Shown here in pieces: positions 34,006 through 43,017 of a stretch of 64,000 bases of DNA. The notes beneath the pieces are model-generated. The model worked only from the letters and a program-made list of their open reading frames with translations, had not been told where the DNA came from and ran no database searches. Numbering within the stretch: position 1 is the first letter of the stretch; each line of letters opens with the position of its first letter. The stretch is from JAFGXT01 sp963677165 (GTDB lineage: Bacteria > Verrucomicrobiota > Lentisphaeria > Victivallales > SZUA-371), in contig CAXXSX010000002.1 in NCBI GenBank assembly GCA_963677165.2, positions 186,001-250,000 on the forward strand. The letters run 5' to 3'. The position numbers and the translations under genes are program-made.

Positions 34006-34128
34006 GGTAGGGCTCGCTCTCCGCAGCGTGCCGTCGGCACATCGGTGCCGCAGAGAAAACTTTAAATTTTATTGGTATTCGTCTGCCGCTGATGCGGCTG
34101 CGGAGAGCTGCGGAGAGCGCGCCCTACC
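34006..34128. repeat. Palindromic MITE-like element
   Basis: The 22 bp ends (34006-34027 and 34107-34128) are inverted repeats matching at 21 of 22 positions, beginning GGTAGGGCTCGCTCTCC. Inside are GTGCCG-t-CGGCAC and CCGC-tgat-GCGG hairpins and a doubled GCTGCGGAGA. There is no coding frame. Size and termini resemble a non-autonomous mobile element or a large REP unit. Confidence 0.7.
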
Positions 34129-34169
34129 AGAAAAAGGCTTGTTCATATGTCTCTACGAAAAGACTGAGC

Positions 34170-34886
34170 CTAGAAGATTCTCCAGAACCACCAGGAAGAC
34201 ACGCCAAGGGTTTCACCGCCAAACATGGCTTCGGAACATGAATCGGCAACATAATTCATAAATGTCGACGGTTGAAGTGCGGCAGTCTTGGAAATTGCCT
34301 GATATGGAGCATAAGTGAATGTTTCATAGGTCGTTCTAGCCGGACCGTCACCAACATAATTGCAGAACTTGTAATAGGTATCGGTATTGGTCATATCAAT
34401 GTCATCGTACAAACGCCCAAGCACCAGATTCGACAAACTGTCGATCCAGAGAACTTCCACCACCATTCGAAACGGCGGATAACGTTTAAAGTCAAGAATT
34501 CTGATGGTTACAGCAGAATTACATCCCAGGGTTCGTGAAATGGTAGCCACCTCTTTGACATTAACAGTCCCGTTATTAATTAGATTTTTCCAATTCACCG
34601 CCTGCGTCAATGACTCAATATTACCGGAATAGGTAATCTGGCCTTTTATCCGAGATGAAACTCCTACAAGAAAAAATTTGCCCAGTTTCACACAATCTTT
34701 TTGAAGACTTTCTTTAGAACTCAAGGGAGAAATAAGCAAAAGAGGTTCCCTGGAACGGCTTATTGCAGTTTCCTTATTGAGCAGTTCCACTCTTGGAGAA
34801 CTGCAGGCCGCGAGGAACAAAGTTCCCAAAAGCGGGAGAACAACGCGAAAACTCGCCAATATTTTTGTTTTAGTAATACTGATCAT
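34170..34886 (-). CDS. Lipoprotein of unknown function
   Basis: 238 aa. Signal peptide with lipobox LFLAAC (cysteine at about 28), so it should be anchored to a membrane. The middle alternates helices and strands (VKEVATISRTLGCNSAVTIRILDFKRYPPFRMVVEVLWID) in a manner like the CsgG/LpoB fold, but I do not recognise it with confidence. A GGAG site stands 7 bp before the ATG. It lies between two repeat elements and may be a single-gene unit or the last of the flagellar block. Confidence 0.7.
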   Translation of the reverse strand: MISITKTKILASFRVVLPLLGTLFLAACSSPRVELLNKETAISRSREPLLLISPLSSKESLQKDCVKLGKFFLVGVSSRIKGQITYSGNIESLTQAVNWKNLINNGTVNVKEVATISRTLGCNSAVTIRILDFKRYPPFRMVVEVLWIDSLSNLVLGRLYDDIDMTNTDTYYKFCNYVGDGPARTTYETFTYAPYQAISKTAALQPSTFMNYVADSCSEAMFGGETLGVSSWWFWRIF

Positions 34887-34903
34887 ATCGGATACTCCAT
34901 ATA

Positions 34904-35084
34904 TTTATTGTCCGTACGACGGACAGCGTTAGTACCGCTTCAAACTCCAGTCGCTGACGCTCCTTACGGAAGCGGGTCAATACGGCTGACTGCGCGAAAA
35001 TCTGGTTTATTACCCCGCACCTCAGGGCGTACCTTAAAAAATAATATTTTTGCTAACTTTTCTCAAAAGCGTTTTCAATACCTC
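34904..35084 (-). repeat. Long interspersed repeat, copy 2
   Basis: 181 bp, inverted relative to 24358-24526 and sharing its ends and most of its length, with gaps in the middle. It has the same GTCCGT-cgt-ACGGAC terminal hairpin. It follows the stop of the CxC protein gene. Confidence 0.85.
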
Positions 35085-35105
35085 GTATACTTGCATCGAG
35101 TCCAT

Positions 35106-35420
35106 TTACTGCTGTGGTTCTTCATCAACTTCTTCCATATCCTCTTCATCATCGTATTCACATACGAGCTCAGAATGTCTGCCACAAGGACATTTTACGA
35201 TAATTTTAGCAATTCTATCGCCATCTTTTTCAATCACAATTGTCGGAGGGGTCTGTTCCGTATCATCAGAATCGCCGCCGACAATCTGGGTTTTCCGCGC
35301 CTTTTTGGATTTCGCAACCTCTTCAGCGCGAATGACCTGATTTTTCCGAGGAGTCGTTTTGATGAATGACCGGCTAATGTTAATGCCGGAAACAATTTTA
35401 CCAATGTCAATTTCGCTCAT
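35106..35420 (-). CDS. Small acidic CxC protein in the flagellar block
   Basis: 104 aa. The N-terminal half is basic (TPRKNQVIRAEEVAKSKKARK), then IVKCPCGRHSELVCEY carries three cysteines and a histidine that could bind zinc, and the end is strongly acidic (YDDEEDMEEVDEEPQQ). No family recognised. It starts about 20 bp after the FliT-like gene on the same strand, so it is the last gene of the fliS group. Possible roles are a regulator or a chaperone adaptor; that is inference. Confidence 0.65.
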   Translation of the reverse strand: MSEIDIGKIVSGINISRSFIKTTPRKNQVIRAEEVAKSKKARKTQIVGGDSDDTEQTPPTIVIEKDGDRIAKIIVKCPCGRHSELVCEYDDEEDMEEVDEEPQQ

Positions 35421-35439
35421 TATTTATACAATCTCCAAT

Positions 35440-35814
35440 TCAACGATATAATCTCAATTTATTACCGGATTTTTTCATATAGCTGTATGCCTTCGACAAT
35501 TTCTGGTCAACCAGGCGGTTTTTGTGAAGCTGTTCAGCTTTATCCTTAACAGAATCCTGCCATGTTTCCAACCCGTCCGCTAATTTCTGCCATTCGGTAA
35601 CAGCAGCATATACCTTGTCATGATGTTCCTGTATGAACTCCATGTTACTGTGAACTTCAAGTAAAATTCTAAGTTCTCTCATACATTTGCTGGCTTCTTT
35701 GAATGCAACCAGAAAACGGGTATAACTCCGTTGTGCTATTGCCTTTTTCAGTTTTTCCTGATTCTGGAAAAATCGTTGTAGGATATCCTGCAGTTTATCT
35801 ACATTATTCTCCAT
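35440..35814 (-). CDS. FliT-like helical protein downstream of fliS
   Basis: 124 aa from ATG 35814, preferred since GGGGAAA lies about 10 bp upstream; the ATG at 35832 adds six residues. It is all helical (LQDILQRFFQNQEKLKKAIAQRSY; DKVYAAVTEWQKLADGLETWQDSVKDKAEQL). FliT-type chaperones usually follow fliS and bind FliD. Sequence alone does not prove it. It overlaps the fliS end by 11 bp. Confidence 0.6.
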   Translation of the reverse strand: MENNVDKLQDILQRFFQNQEKLKKAIAQRSYTRFLVAFKEASKCMRELRILLEVHSNMEFIQEHHDKVYAAVTEWQKLADGLETWQDSVKDKAEQLHKNRLVDQKLSKAYSYMKKSGNKLRLYR

Positions 35815-36217
35815 TATTATCGATTTCCCCATTTCTAAATTGTCTTTCTACTTCCGACCAGCTGTTATATAATTCATTGACCATCTTCTGTACTTCGATA
35901 AGCTTACTAACGTCTTTCTCACGATTTGCCTTTGAAAGATGATTAATCCAAAAGGTATACAATCCATCAAGCCTGTTTGCGAGTTCACCGCCATCACTGT
36001 CTTTATCAAGCGCCGTCTGAAGCTCATGGATCAATTTTTCCGCAAATTGAATCGAGTTGTTTATCGTTTCAAATTTGGCCGGTGTTTTTTCCTCATATGC
36101 CTGAATTGCTTCAGTTAATTTCTGATTGATAGCGCTATATACCATCACAACGCGTTGAATCGGCGATGATGTTGTAACTTTGACCTTGCGATAATATCCA
36201 AGTGCCTTTTTACTCAT
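35804..36217 (-). CDS. fliS: Flagellin export chaperone FliS
   Basis: 137 aa from ATG 36217 (GGAG 6 bp upstream); a TTG at 36220 would add one residue. GYYRKVKVTTSSPIQRVVMVYSAINQKLTEAI is the FliS signature, and WINHLSKANREKDVSKLIEVQKMVNELYNSW the C-terminal helix. FliS caps the flagellin C-terminus and prevents early polymerisation. No flagellin gene is in the window; the neighbouring Maf genes suggest it handles a glycosylated flagellin. Confidence 0.88.
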   Translation of the reverse strand: MSKKALGYYRKVKVTTSSPIQRVVMVYSAINQKLTEAIQAYEEKTPAKFETINNSIQFAEKLIHELQTALDKDSDGGELANRLDGLYTFWINHLSKANREKDVSKLIEVQKMVNELYNSWSEVERQFRNGEIDNNGE

Positions 36218-36291
36218 CAATTTCTCCTTTATATAAAAGCCATTCGGCTAACCACACAATATTTATAGTTTACATTTTCAATCCAAACAAA

Positions 36292-38037
36292 TCAAAGCAG
36301 TTCCAACGTTTCTACCATAATATTCTTCATCGTTTCAGCTAATTCCGTCAACGCTGCATAATAAGCCTTTCTGTCAGAAACGGCAACATTGTTTCTACCC
36401 TGAGTAGCGCAGGTAATCAATCCATACGCAATCTCATTTTCCATGGCGGCACCAACATCCATACCGGACATAGCCGCGTCAGACGCAACTGATGCAATTT
36501 GTTCAAGCGATTCTATCGTACGCCTGATATACTCTGTATCAGCATGATGCCCGGCAAAATCGACCTTATCATATATTTTGCGGATTCGCGACTTAAAATC
36601 CGCCGGCGGCCCCAAGTCGGTTATCTGGCTGACATCAAATTCGTCCGGCCTGACGACAATCGTTTTGTCGAGAAACGCACCGCCTGTCGTAATATTATAT
36701 AAGTTGATATCACCACTTCTGGTAATATCCGTAAAATACGCACAAAGCTGTTTCACATAACTAGCGAACTGTACAGTAGTTGGAACCCGTTCACTAAAGT
36801 TTCCTTTCACAAACAGCTGGTAATCCCGGCTCAACCGGGTATCACCATACATGGAGTTTTTCGCATGTGTCGTGCCATCTTCATTCAATGCGAGGTCAAG
36901 TCCAAACAGCAGAATATTATTACACCCGGTGAACCGGGCTGCATCAACGGCAGTCAGCGATACCGTACCACCAACATTCATCACTGTCGGTTCGCCATCG
37001 ACTTTACCCAGCCATTGATTAAATTGCTTGATTGAAAACATACTGAAAGTAAAGATACGGTGATCAAAAGGTTTCCAATAATCCCCAGGAACAAAGGCAG
37101 AGCCGATAAGAAACGTCTTAGAGATATCCGCCCCTGAAAGCTGAACAAGGGTTTTAGAACTACAATCAAGTGCAATAACAAAATCCGGAACAATCCCGGC
37201 ATTTAGCAGAGGGCGCAATGCAGTGCCAACTGCAAAAACAGGACAATATGCCTTCAATTTTCGAATCAAGTGAAGAGAATCATTCAATGTCGGACCTGCC
37301 GCAACAACAATTCCAGTCATTCCGTCAAACACTCCCTTCAACACCTTAATATCGGGATTGTTCAGCAAAACCGGTAAGGCTGATATGGCGTTAACAGTCC
37401 ACTGTGCAGATAACCTGGTCTTTGTTGCACGGTCGGAACCTTCCAGTTTAAACTCCGACTCAAGCTCTTCCATGAGCGTAATATATTCCCTGGGAAAACA
37501 CCGTTTCAGTCCAGGATGCATAAAAGTAACATGCTTGAGATCAGCCATCTTTTTCAGCAGCATACGAAAATCGCGTCTGGCAGTATCAATGTCATTATTG
37601 ATAATAAATACGGTACGAGGCAACTTCTTGATCAACGGCGTTAAATCACAATATGACAACACCTTCTCAACCATGGCAGGATTCACATCGACCACAATCA
37701 AAACAGTAGATTGAGGAAGTCTGGCAGCAAATTCATTAAGATGATACACACCAGCAACACCAGCAACAACGCAAAGCCCCGGAGCTGAATTTTCAGCTAA
37801 CCCACTTTCCACCTGCCTGGCAGCTTCCCGAACCGGATCTCTGCGACTGTGAAGGCTGCACTCCGACTCCGAAGTCCTAACAATAAAGTCAAATCCACCA
37901 CTGCTTTCTCTCGGAATAACATCAAATTGAAATGCAGTTTCAGCTGGAACCGACCGCAACTTCTGAAGGGAAGCAGGAGAACACCTTTCCCTGATCAACT
38001 CCAGATTGCGATCATAGAGTTTGCGTCCGGACCCCAT
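36292..38037 (-). CDS. Motility-associated Maf/MptE-like glycosyltransferase (copy 1)
   Basis: 581 aa from ATG 38037, chosen because GGAGA lies 4-5 bp upstream and 8 bp separate it from the previous gene; an upstream in-frame ATG at 38088 would overlap it. The DUF115 core is clear: GMTGIVVAAGPTLNDSLHLI, PDFVIALDCSSKT, NVGGTVSLTAVDAARFTGCNNILLFGLDLAL and THAKNSMYGD. Maf proteins are linked to pseudaminic or legionaminic acid transfer onto flagellin in other bacteria. Probably acts in the cytoplasm before export. Confidence 0.85.
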   Translation of the reverse strand: MGSGRKLYDRNLELIRERCSPASLQKLRSVPAETAFQFDVIPRESSGGFDFIVRTSESECSLHSRRDPVREAARQVESGLAENSAPGLCVVAGVAGVYHLNEFAARLPQSTVLIVVDVNPAMVEKVLSYCDLTPLIKKLPRTVFIINNDIDTARRDFRMLLKKMADLKHVTFMHPGLKRCFPREYITLMEELESEFKLEGSDRATKTRLSAQWTVNAISALPVLLNNPDIKVLKGVFDGMTGIVVAAGPTLNDSLHLIRKLKAYCPVFAVGTALRPLLNAGIVPDFVIALDCSSKTLVQLSGADISKTFLIGSAFVPGDYWKPFDHRIFTFSMFSIKQFNQWLGKVDGEPTVMNVGGTVSLTAVDAARFTGCNNILLFGLDLALNEDGTTHAKNSMYGDTRLSRDYQLFVKGNFSERVPTTVQFASYVKQLCAYFTDITRSGDINLYNITTGGAFLDKTIVVRPDEFDVSQITDLGPPADFKSRIRKIYDKVDFAGHHADTEYIRRTIESLEQIASVASDAAMSGMDVGAAMENEIAYGLITCATQGRNNVAVSDRKAYYAALTELAETMKNIMVETLELL

Positions 38038-38045
38038 AGTTCTCC

Positions 38046-38495
38046 TCAATACTGGTCCAGGCCGGGAAATTTGCTTTCCTCGAAGCATTTTCTGATTTCA
38101 GGAAAAAATGATTCCAGTTCGCCAATAAAGTCGTACATGTCAAATCGAAGGATGTCTCCCACTTCTGTAAGGTTACTCTTATGAGTCTCCTCAGCCAGGG
38201 TTGTCAGCAGCTGATTGAGCTGTTTCAGTTTTTCACAAAACTCATAACCGACATCTTCGCCAAGAACCCGCAAGTGGTAGTCAAATATAGATGAACAGAA
38301 CTCGGCCAGGCTTCTTACCATAGGAAATACGTCTTTTGAAAGCATCTGCAATCCGTTAACATCATCACCAACGTCAAAAGCATCACTGACTTTCTTAAAC
38401 ATAACTTTCATCTTTTCAAATTCCTGGGGAGATTTATCCAATACCAGAAACATTGCTTCTCTAACCGTCAATTCTTTTTTAGGGTCGTTATCCAC
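38046..38495 (-). CDS. 149 aa helical protein between two Maf genes
   Basis: Starts at GTG 38495 (GGAGA upstream). It overlaps the second Maf gene's stop by 8 bp and is 8 bp from the first Maf gene. Predominantly helical and acidic (EFEKMKVMFKKVSDAFDVGDD; FCEKLKQLNQLLTTLAEETHKSNLTE). Not a family I recognise. Its position makes a partner or chaperone of the Maf enzymes likely. Confidence 0.65.
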   Translation of the reverse strand: MDNDPKKELTVREAMFLVLDKSPQEFEKMKVMFKKVSDAFDVGDDVNGLQMLSKDVFPMVRSLAEFCSSIFDYHLRVLGEDVGYEFCEKLKQLNQLLTTLAEETHKSNLTEVGDILRFDMYDFIGELESFFPEIRKCFEESKFPGLDQY

Positions 38496-40368
38496 GTTCT
38501 TCTCCTAATTTATATTTATCCCTTATTTCTCGAATAATTATCTCAAGTTTATTAATTGTATAAACCGATGTCTCATGAATTGTGCGATAAAGTTTTTTAT
38601 TTTTTTCCGCAAATACCTGTCGGTCCTTGGGGTCACAATTAGATAATTCCATGTACAAACACCGGGTCACTCCATCAATAATCATTGCGGCCATCCGGTT
38701 ATTGTTCAACCTCTCATCTACTTTATCAAGAAGTTTAATATTTTCATGCGATAACAAATCACCGGAATTGTCTGACGGCAGAGCGGAGAAAAAATTTACA
38801 ACTGTTGATGACCTGGCAATGATATCGGTGAATTCTCTACAAAGGCCTTTGAGGGCAGGAATTAGTTTTCTAATCTTCCCTCCCGAATCAACCCCCTGCC
38901 TAAGATTCAATATATATGCATGTTTATTTATTTTCATCCTCGGCAGGGAACTTTCACTCAGTTTTTCAGGTAAAATCGGTTCTGCACCGGGGATCAATGC
39001 TCCATTCGTAGACGTGTTGACAATCTGCAGGGCAGGATTCTGGTCTCGAATCTGGCGGATAAAATTTCTCATTCCTGAAATATAATCGGCAAACTGTGCC
39101 GAGGTCCACACCTCTTCACCCCAATTGCCTCTAACCGAAACAAGCGGCTCCTTGATCTTGCCATCTCCATACATAGTTCCTTTAACATGCGAACGGCCAT
39201 CTGGCTGAAAACACAAATCAACCCCGGCAAGCACAATATGTGAGCACCCCATATAAAAAGCCAAGGCAACAGCACTCACCGCCACGGTGCCGGAAGTCTT
39301 CAGACGATCATTGTAAAAACCATTTTCCTTGAGCCAGAGCCTCAATCCGTTCAACTGATCAGTCTCAAACACAAAACTGCGGTCAATAAATTTTTCAGTA
39401 ACCCCGCGTACTATCGTAGCCGGACAAACCAAAAATGATTCCTTCGGTATTTCCACATCAAATTGCAGCCTGATTTTGGGAGAACCATCAACCGCAATAA
39501 TAAAATCCGGGGTAATTCCGTTCTCAACCATTGCCCCGAGAGCAGTTCCTACACAAATGATAATATAATTTGACTGATTCTCTTTGATAAACTCCAACAT
39601 ATGCGCCAAACCGGGGCCAGCCCCAACTACAATCGCAGTTTTATCAGGAAAACTGTTTTTCAAAACCAGCAACGGCGGTTCTTCCAGCCTGAATAAAAAA
39701 TTATTCATTGCGTTTTCATACCAGTTACGGGAGAAAATCATTCCGGTAATTATATTACGTTTCTCATGAGCAAGCATCTCATTAATTGCCGCAACCGCCT
39801 TCCGGTAATCCTGTCCATATACTCGGAAAAGCTCTGGATCAACCACGAGACTGAACCGCTTGATCAGACATGAGCTGAAAAAATCCCTCATGGACTCAAC
39901 ATTCACTAACAGCTCCTCATCAACTCCGAATTGAAGCCGGTCCGATGTGAGATTTTTTAAAACACCAAGATCATGGTGAGAAAGCAATGAACCAAAGACT
40001 TCAGGACGAGGAGTGAAAACAAAAATTTTTCCTTCCGGCTCAAGCTTATCCACGATTGCGCGAATCAAGGCCGTTCCTGAAAATCCAAGAACAACAACCA
40101 AACCATGGTAATCAATTCTTCCCTGCTGTTCAAGCTGGCGCAGAACAACTCCAGAAGCGGCCTCGGCCTTCTTCGCGTTATTAAGTTTTACATATCCGCG
40201 GTCAGTATGAATACGCAGACCTTTATCCTCTTCCCCGGCAAGCTCTGTTCTGATCAATGTTTTCGAAATAGATGGCAGCATTGCTTTCAAAGCACAATGG
40301 CCGCCCGGAGACATAAACTGTTCAAGCAGCTCCAGGTTACGGTCCAAAGTCTGATTATATTCATCCAC
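38488..40368 (-). CDS. Motility-associated Maf/MptE-like glycosyltransferase (copy 2)
   Basis: 626 aa from GTG 40368 (GAGGT upstream). It is the same DUF115 architecture as the previous Maf: KTAIVVGAGPGLAHMLEFI, PDFIIAVDGSPKIRLQF, TVAVSAVALAFYMGCSHIVLAGVDLCFQ and HVKGTMYGDGKIK. The two copies are clearly related but diverged, suggesting different sugars or acceptor sites. The gene is next downstream of the sigma-54 activator. Confidence 0.85.
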   Translation of the reverse strand: MDEYNQTLDRNLELLEQFMSPGGHCALKAMLPSISKTLIRTELAGEEDKGLRIHTDRGYVKLNNAKKAEAASGVVLRQLEQQGRIDYHGLVVVLGFSGTALIRAIVDKLEPEGKIFVFTPRPEVFGSLLSHHDLGVLKNLTSDRLQFGVDEELLVNVESMRDFFSSCLIKRFSLVVDPELFRVYGQDYRKAVAAINEMLAHEKRNIITGMIFSRNWYENAMNNFLFRLEEPPLLVLKNSFPDKTAIVVGAGPGLAHMLEFIKENQSNYIIICVGTALGAMVENGITPDFIIAVDGSPKIRLQFDVEIPKESFLVCPATIVRGVTEKFIDRSFVFETDQLNGLRLWLKENGFYNDRLKTSGTVAVSAVALAFYMGCSHIVLAGVDLCFQPDGRSHVKGTMYGDGKIKEPLVSVRGNWGEEVWTSAQFADYISGMRNFIRQIRDQNPALQIVNTSTNGALIPGAEPILPEKLSESSLPRMKINKHAYILNLRQGVDSGGKIRKLIPALKGLCREFTDIIARSSTVVNFFSALPSDNSGDLLSHENIKLLDKVDERLNNNRMAAMIIDGVTRCLYMELSNCDPKDRQVFAEKNKKLYRTIHETSVYTINKLEIIIREIRDKYKLGEERG

Positions 40369-40418
40369 AATACTTACCTCTTAAATATCTCTGTTCGAAT
40401 CCGAACTCATTACTGACC

Positions 40419-41861
40419 CTAACGAGATTCCTCGCCGTCCTGCTTCTCTAACTCATCCTTATATTCGTTGAGTTTATTACGCAAAGTCCTGACGCTGAAT
40501 CCAAGTAATTCGGCAGCACGCGTCTTGTTGCCTCCGGTTTTTTTCAATGCGTTCTTAATCGTCATCCGCTCAATAGTCCGCATATCAAAAAGATTTTCCG
40601 TTTCCGGTGCAGTAGAAACCACCGGAGTCGGTGCCGGCGCAAAAGAATCTGTTGATACGTCAGCAACAGCAGTACCATTAACCTGAGCAATTATATCCTG
40701 AGGGAATGCAGCCGCCGATATCACTGGCCCGTCTTCAAGAATAGCAATACGTTCAATAACATTTTGCAATTCACGAATATTACCAGGCCACGAATATCTT
40801 TTAATCAGTTCAACTGCGGAATTGTCAAGTTTAAAACGACGTCCAAGTTTGCCTTCCTGCACGGAAAGATAGTAATTGGCAATTGCCACGGCATCATCGC
40901 TTCGTCGCGACAACGGCGGCAGGTGAATCGGAAAAACATTCAACCGATAGTACAAATCTTCACGAAAATTTCCTTCCGCAACTTCCTTCTTCAAGTCGCG
41001 GTTGGTAGAGGCAATCACCCGAACATCGACCTTAATGGTTTTGCCACCACCGACGCGTTCAAATTCCGATTCCTGAAGGACACGTAGCAGTTTCGCCTGC
41101 ATCGCCTGGCTGATTTCACCGATTTCATCAAGCAGTAAAGTTCCGCCGTCTGCAAGTTCAAAGCGTCCAACCCGACGCTCAACAGCCCCGGTAAACGCTC
41201 CTTTCTCATGCCCAAACAGTTCGCTCTCCAACAAATTTTCAGGAACTGCTGCACAATTCATTCTGATATACGGGCGGTCTCCTTCCGGATCAGAAAGCGA
41301 ATGGATTTCAGAGGCAATCAGTTCCTTACCGGTTCCACTTTCCCCGGTAATCAACACAGTAGCCTGGGTGGGTGCAACCCTCTCAATCAGCCGGTTTACC
41401 TCCTGCATCTGCGGAGACTCGCCTATCGCCCGTCCGGAAACACCGCCTGACTGGCGACACATTTCCTGTTTAAAATAAGAATCACGTTCATTCAACTGAA
41501 GCCACAGCCGTCCCTTCTCAATCAGAATATCCATCTGGTCAGGGGAAAATGGTTTGATCACAAAATCAAACGCACCAAGTTTCATAGCTTCAATAGCAGT
41601 TTCAACCGTTCCATAAGCGGTCATTATCACAAAAAGCATTCTGGGACAATTTTTTCGGGCAAATTTAAGCACATCCATGCCGCTCATCCGGTCCATCTTC
41701 ATATCGACGAAGGCCATCTGGAATTCTTCTTTCTCCAGAATTTCAACGGCTTCTTCGCCGGAACCGGCAGTAACCACTTCGAGACCGCCTCTTCCTGCGG
41801 TCTCCTCGAGTAACTGACGGATAAGGAATTCATCATCAACAACTAAAATTCGATCAATCAC
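40419..41861 (-). CDS. Sigma-54-dependent response regulator (NtrC/FlrC type)
   Basis: 480 aa from GTG 41861, with GGAGG 9 bp upstream; an upstream TTG at 41870 is too close to that site. Receiver with phosphorylatable Asp (about residue 53, AFVDMKMD), AAA+ domain with Walker A GESGTGKE and the sigma-54 contact loop GAFTGA, and a Fis-type HTH (NALKKTGGNKTRAAELLGFSVRTLRNKL). It should activate sigma-54 promoters such as 3646-3661 and 47290-47305. Overlaps the kinase gene by 8 bp. Confidence 0.93.
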   Translation of the reverse strand: MIDRILVVDDEFLIRQLLEETAGRGGLEVVTAGSGEEAVEILEKEEFQMAFVDMKMDRMSGMDVLKFARKNCPRMLFVIMTAYGTVETAIEAMKLGAFDFVIKPFSPDQMDILIEKGRLWLQLNERDSYFKQEMCRQSGGVSGRAIGESPQMQEVNRLIERVAPTQATVLITGESGTGKELIASEIHSLSDPEGDRPYIRMNCAAVPENLLESELFGHEKGAFTGAVERRVGRFELADGGTLLLDEIGEISQAMQAKLLRVLQESEFERVGGGKTIKVDVRVIASTNRDLKKEVAEGNFREDLYYRLNVFPIHLPPLSRRSDDAVAIANYYLSVQEGKLGRRFKLDNSAVELIKRYSWPGNIRELQNVIERIAILEDGPVISAAAFPQDIIAQVNGTAVADVSTDSFAPAPTPVVSTAPETENLFDMRTIERMTIKNALKKTGGNKTRAAELLGFSVRTLRNKLNEYKDELEKQDGEESR

Positions 41862-43017
41862 GCTGCACAACCTCCGGCTGCGTTAAAAGTTCAATTACGA
41901 ATTTAGCTCCCTCTCCAGGAATGCCGAGCTCCTCTATATTTCCATGATGGGCATCGACTATACGCTGGCAGAGCGCCAGCCCAAGTCCAATACCGCCTTC
42001 TTTCATGGTGAAAAACGGCTCAAAGATCTTCTTTTTACGGTCTGCGTTAATGCCGGAACCATTGTCACGAATCGTAATTCTGACAACATTCGGCAGTTTT
42101 TCGGTCATAATCACAACCTTTCCCCCTGCCTTTCTCGGACATGCTTCGACCGCGTTGGTAATAATATTTGAGAAGACCTGCTTAATCAATACACAATCTA
42201 CTTTAACCGCATTTAAATTTTTATCAAGTTCGGTTATGATTTCAACGCCATGATCTTCGGCCATTGGATAAATATAAGTCAATGTCTCGTTGATCGCGGC
42301 GTGGATATCACACTCGGACAAAGCCGGAACAAACTCTCTGGTAAAACTTAACAGATTCCCTACCACGGAATTAAGCTGTCTGGCGGCATAGACGATCTTC
42401 TCTGCTAATGGGATAGATGACGGCTTTTCCTGCAAATCACGCTGCAGCAGTACCGCGAATCCTTCAATTGCGCCAAGGGGGTTGCGAATCTCATGCGCCA
42501 CACTCGCTGCTACTTTACCAAGAGCAGCCATACGATCTTCGCGTTGCAAACGAAGTTCGAGATTTTTTTCTTCTGTTATATCCTTGATACTGACAACCTC
42601 ACGGCTGATCTCGCTGTTCCCTTTCATCGGAGTAACAGAAATAAGCCAATATACGCTTTCGCCGTCATTCTTGAAAGTAATCTGTTGATTATCGACTTTG
42701 AGGCCCGCATTGATCAATCGCCTGACTTCGGTTATATCAAGCAGTGAACCGATGTTGTTGCCGAGCCCTTTGATCAGTTCGGAAGCCGAAGTATTCGCTT
42801 CCTCTACGGTTTCAGTTGAAGGTACAACAATAAATACAGCGTCAGTAATAGATTCGAGCGTTCCGGCAAGCTTCTCACGGATATCTTCAAACTGCGCTTT
42901 TAATTGAGCATGGGACTTTTCCAGCAATTCACTCTGCGTTTGAAAAAGCATAAAAGCTTTTTCAAGCGAGGCTCTGCTGTTTTTGTCCGTCGTTTCAGAA
43001 ATTTTGTTATCAGGCAT
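41854..43017 (-). CDS. PAS-domain histidine kinase, FlrB/FleS-type partner
   Basis: 387 aa from ATG 43017; a TTG at 43029 is the alternative. It is cytoplasmic, without a membrane segment: a coiled N-terminus, a PAS domain (about 50-150), then VAHEIRNPLGAIEGF with the phospho-His (about 175), and ATPase boxes NAVEACP, RDNGSGI and GIGLGLAL. It should phosphorylate the sigma-54 activator encoded next to it, timing flagellar class III-type genes. Kinase and activator overlap by 8 bp. Confidence 0.92.
   Translation of the reverse strand: MPDNKISETTDKNSRASLEKAFMLFQTQSELLEKSHAQLKAQFEDIREKLAGTLESITDAVFIVVPSTETVEEANTSASELIKGLGNNIGSLLDITEVRRLINAGLKVDNQQITFKNDGESVYWLISVTPMKGNSEISREVVSIKDITEEKNLELRLQREDRMAALGKVAASVAHEIRNPLGAIEGFAVLLQRDLQEKPSSIPLAEKIVYAARQLNSVVGNLLSFTREFVPALSECDIHAAINETLTYIYPMAEDHGVEIITELDKNLNAVKVDCVLIKQVFSNIITNAVEACPRKAGGKVVIMTEKLPNVVRITIRDNGSGINADRKKKIFEPFFTMKEGGIGLGLALCQRIVDAHHGNIEELGIPGEGAKFVIELLTQPEVVQRD

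Larger units (their letters stand above)
33831..34169. other. lacI operator region and a palindromic element
   Basis: 339 bp. Contains two LacI-type operators at 33860-33895 and a 123 bp terminal-inverted-repeat element at 34006-34128. No gene is seen. Confidence 0.7.

Noticed and set aside
34701..35369. 222-codon forward frame spanning the lipoprotein start, repeat copy 2 and the CxC gene
   Set aside because: It crosses a repeat and two better supported reverse genes.
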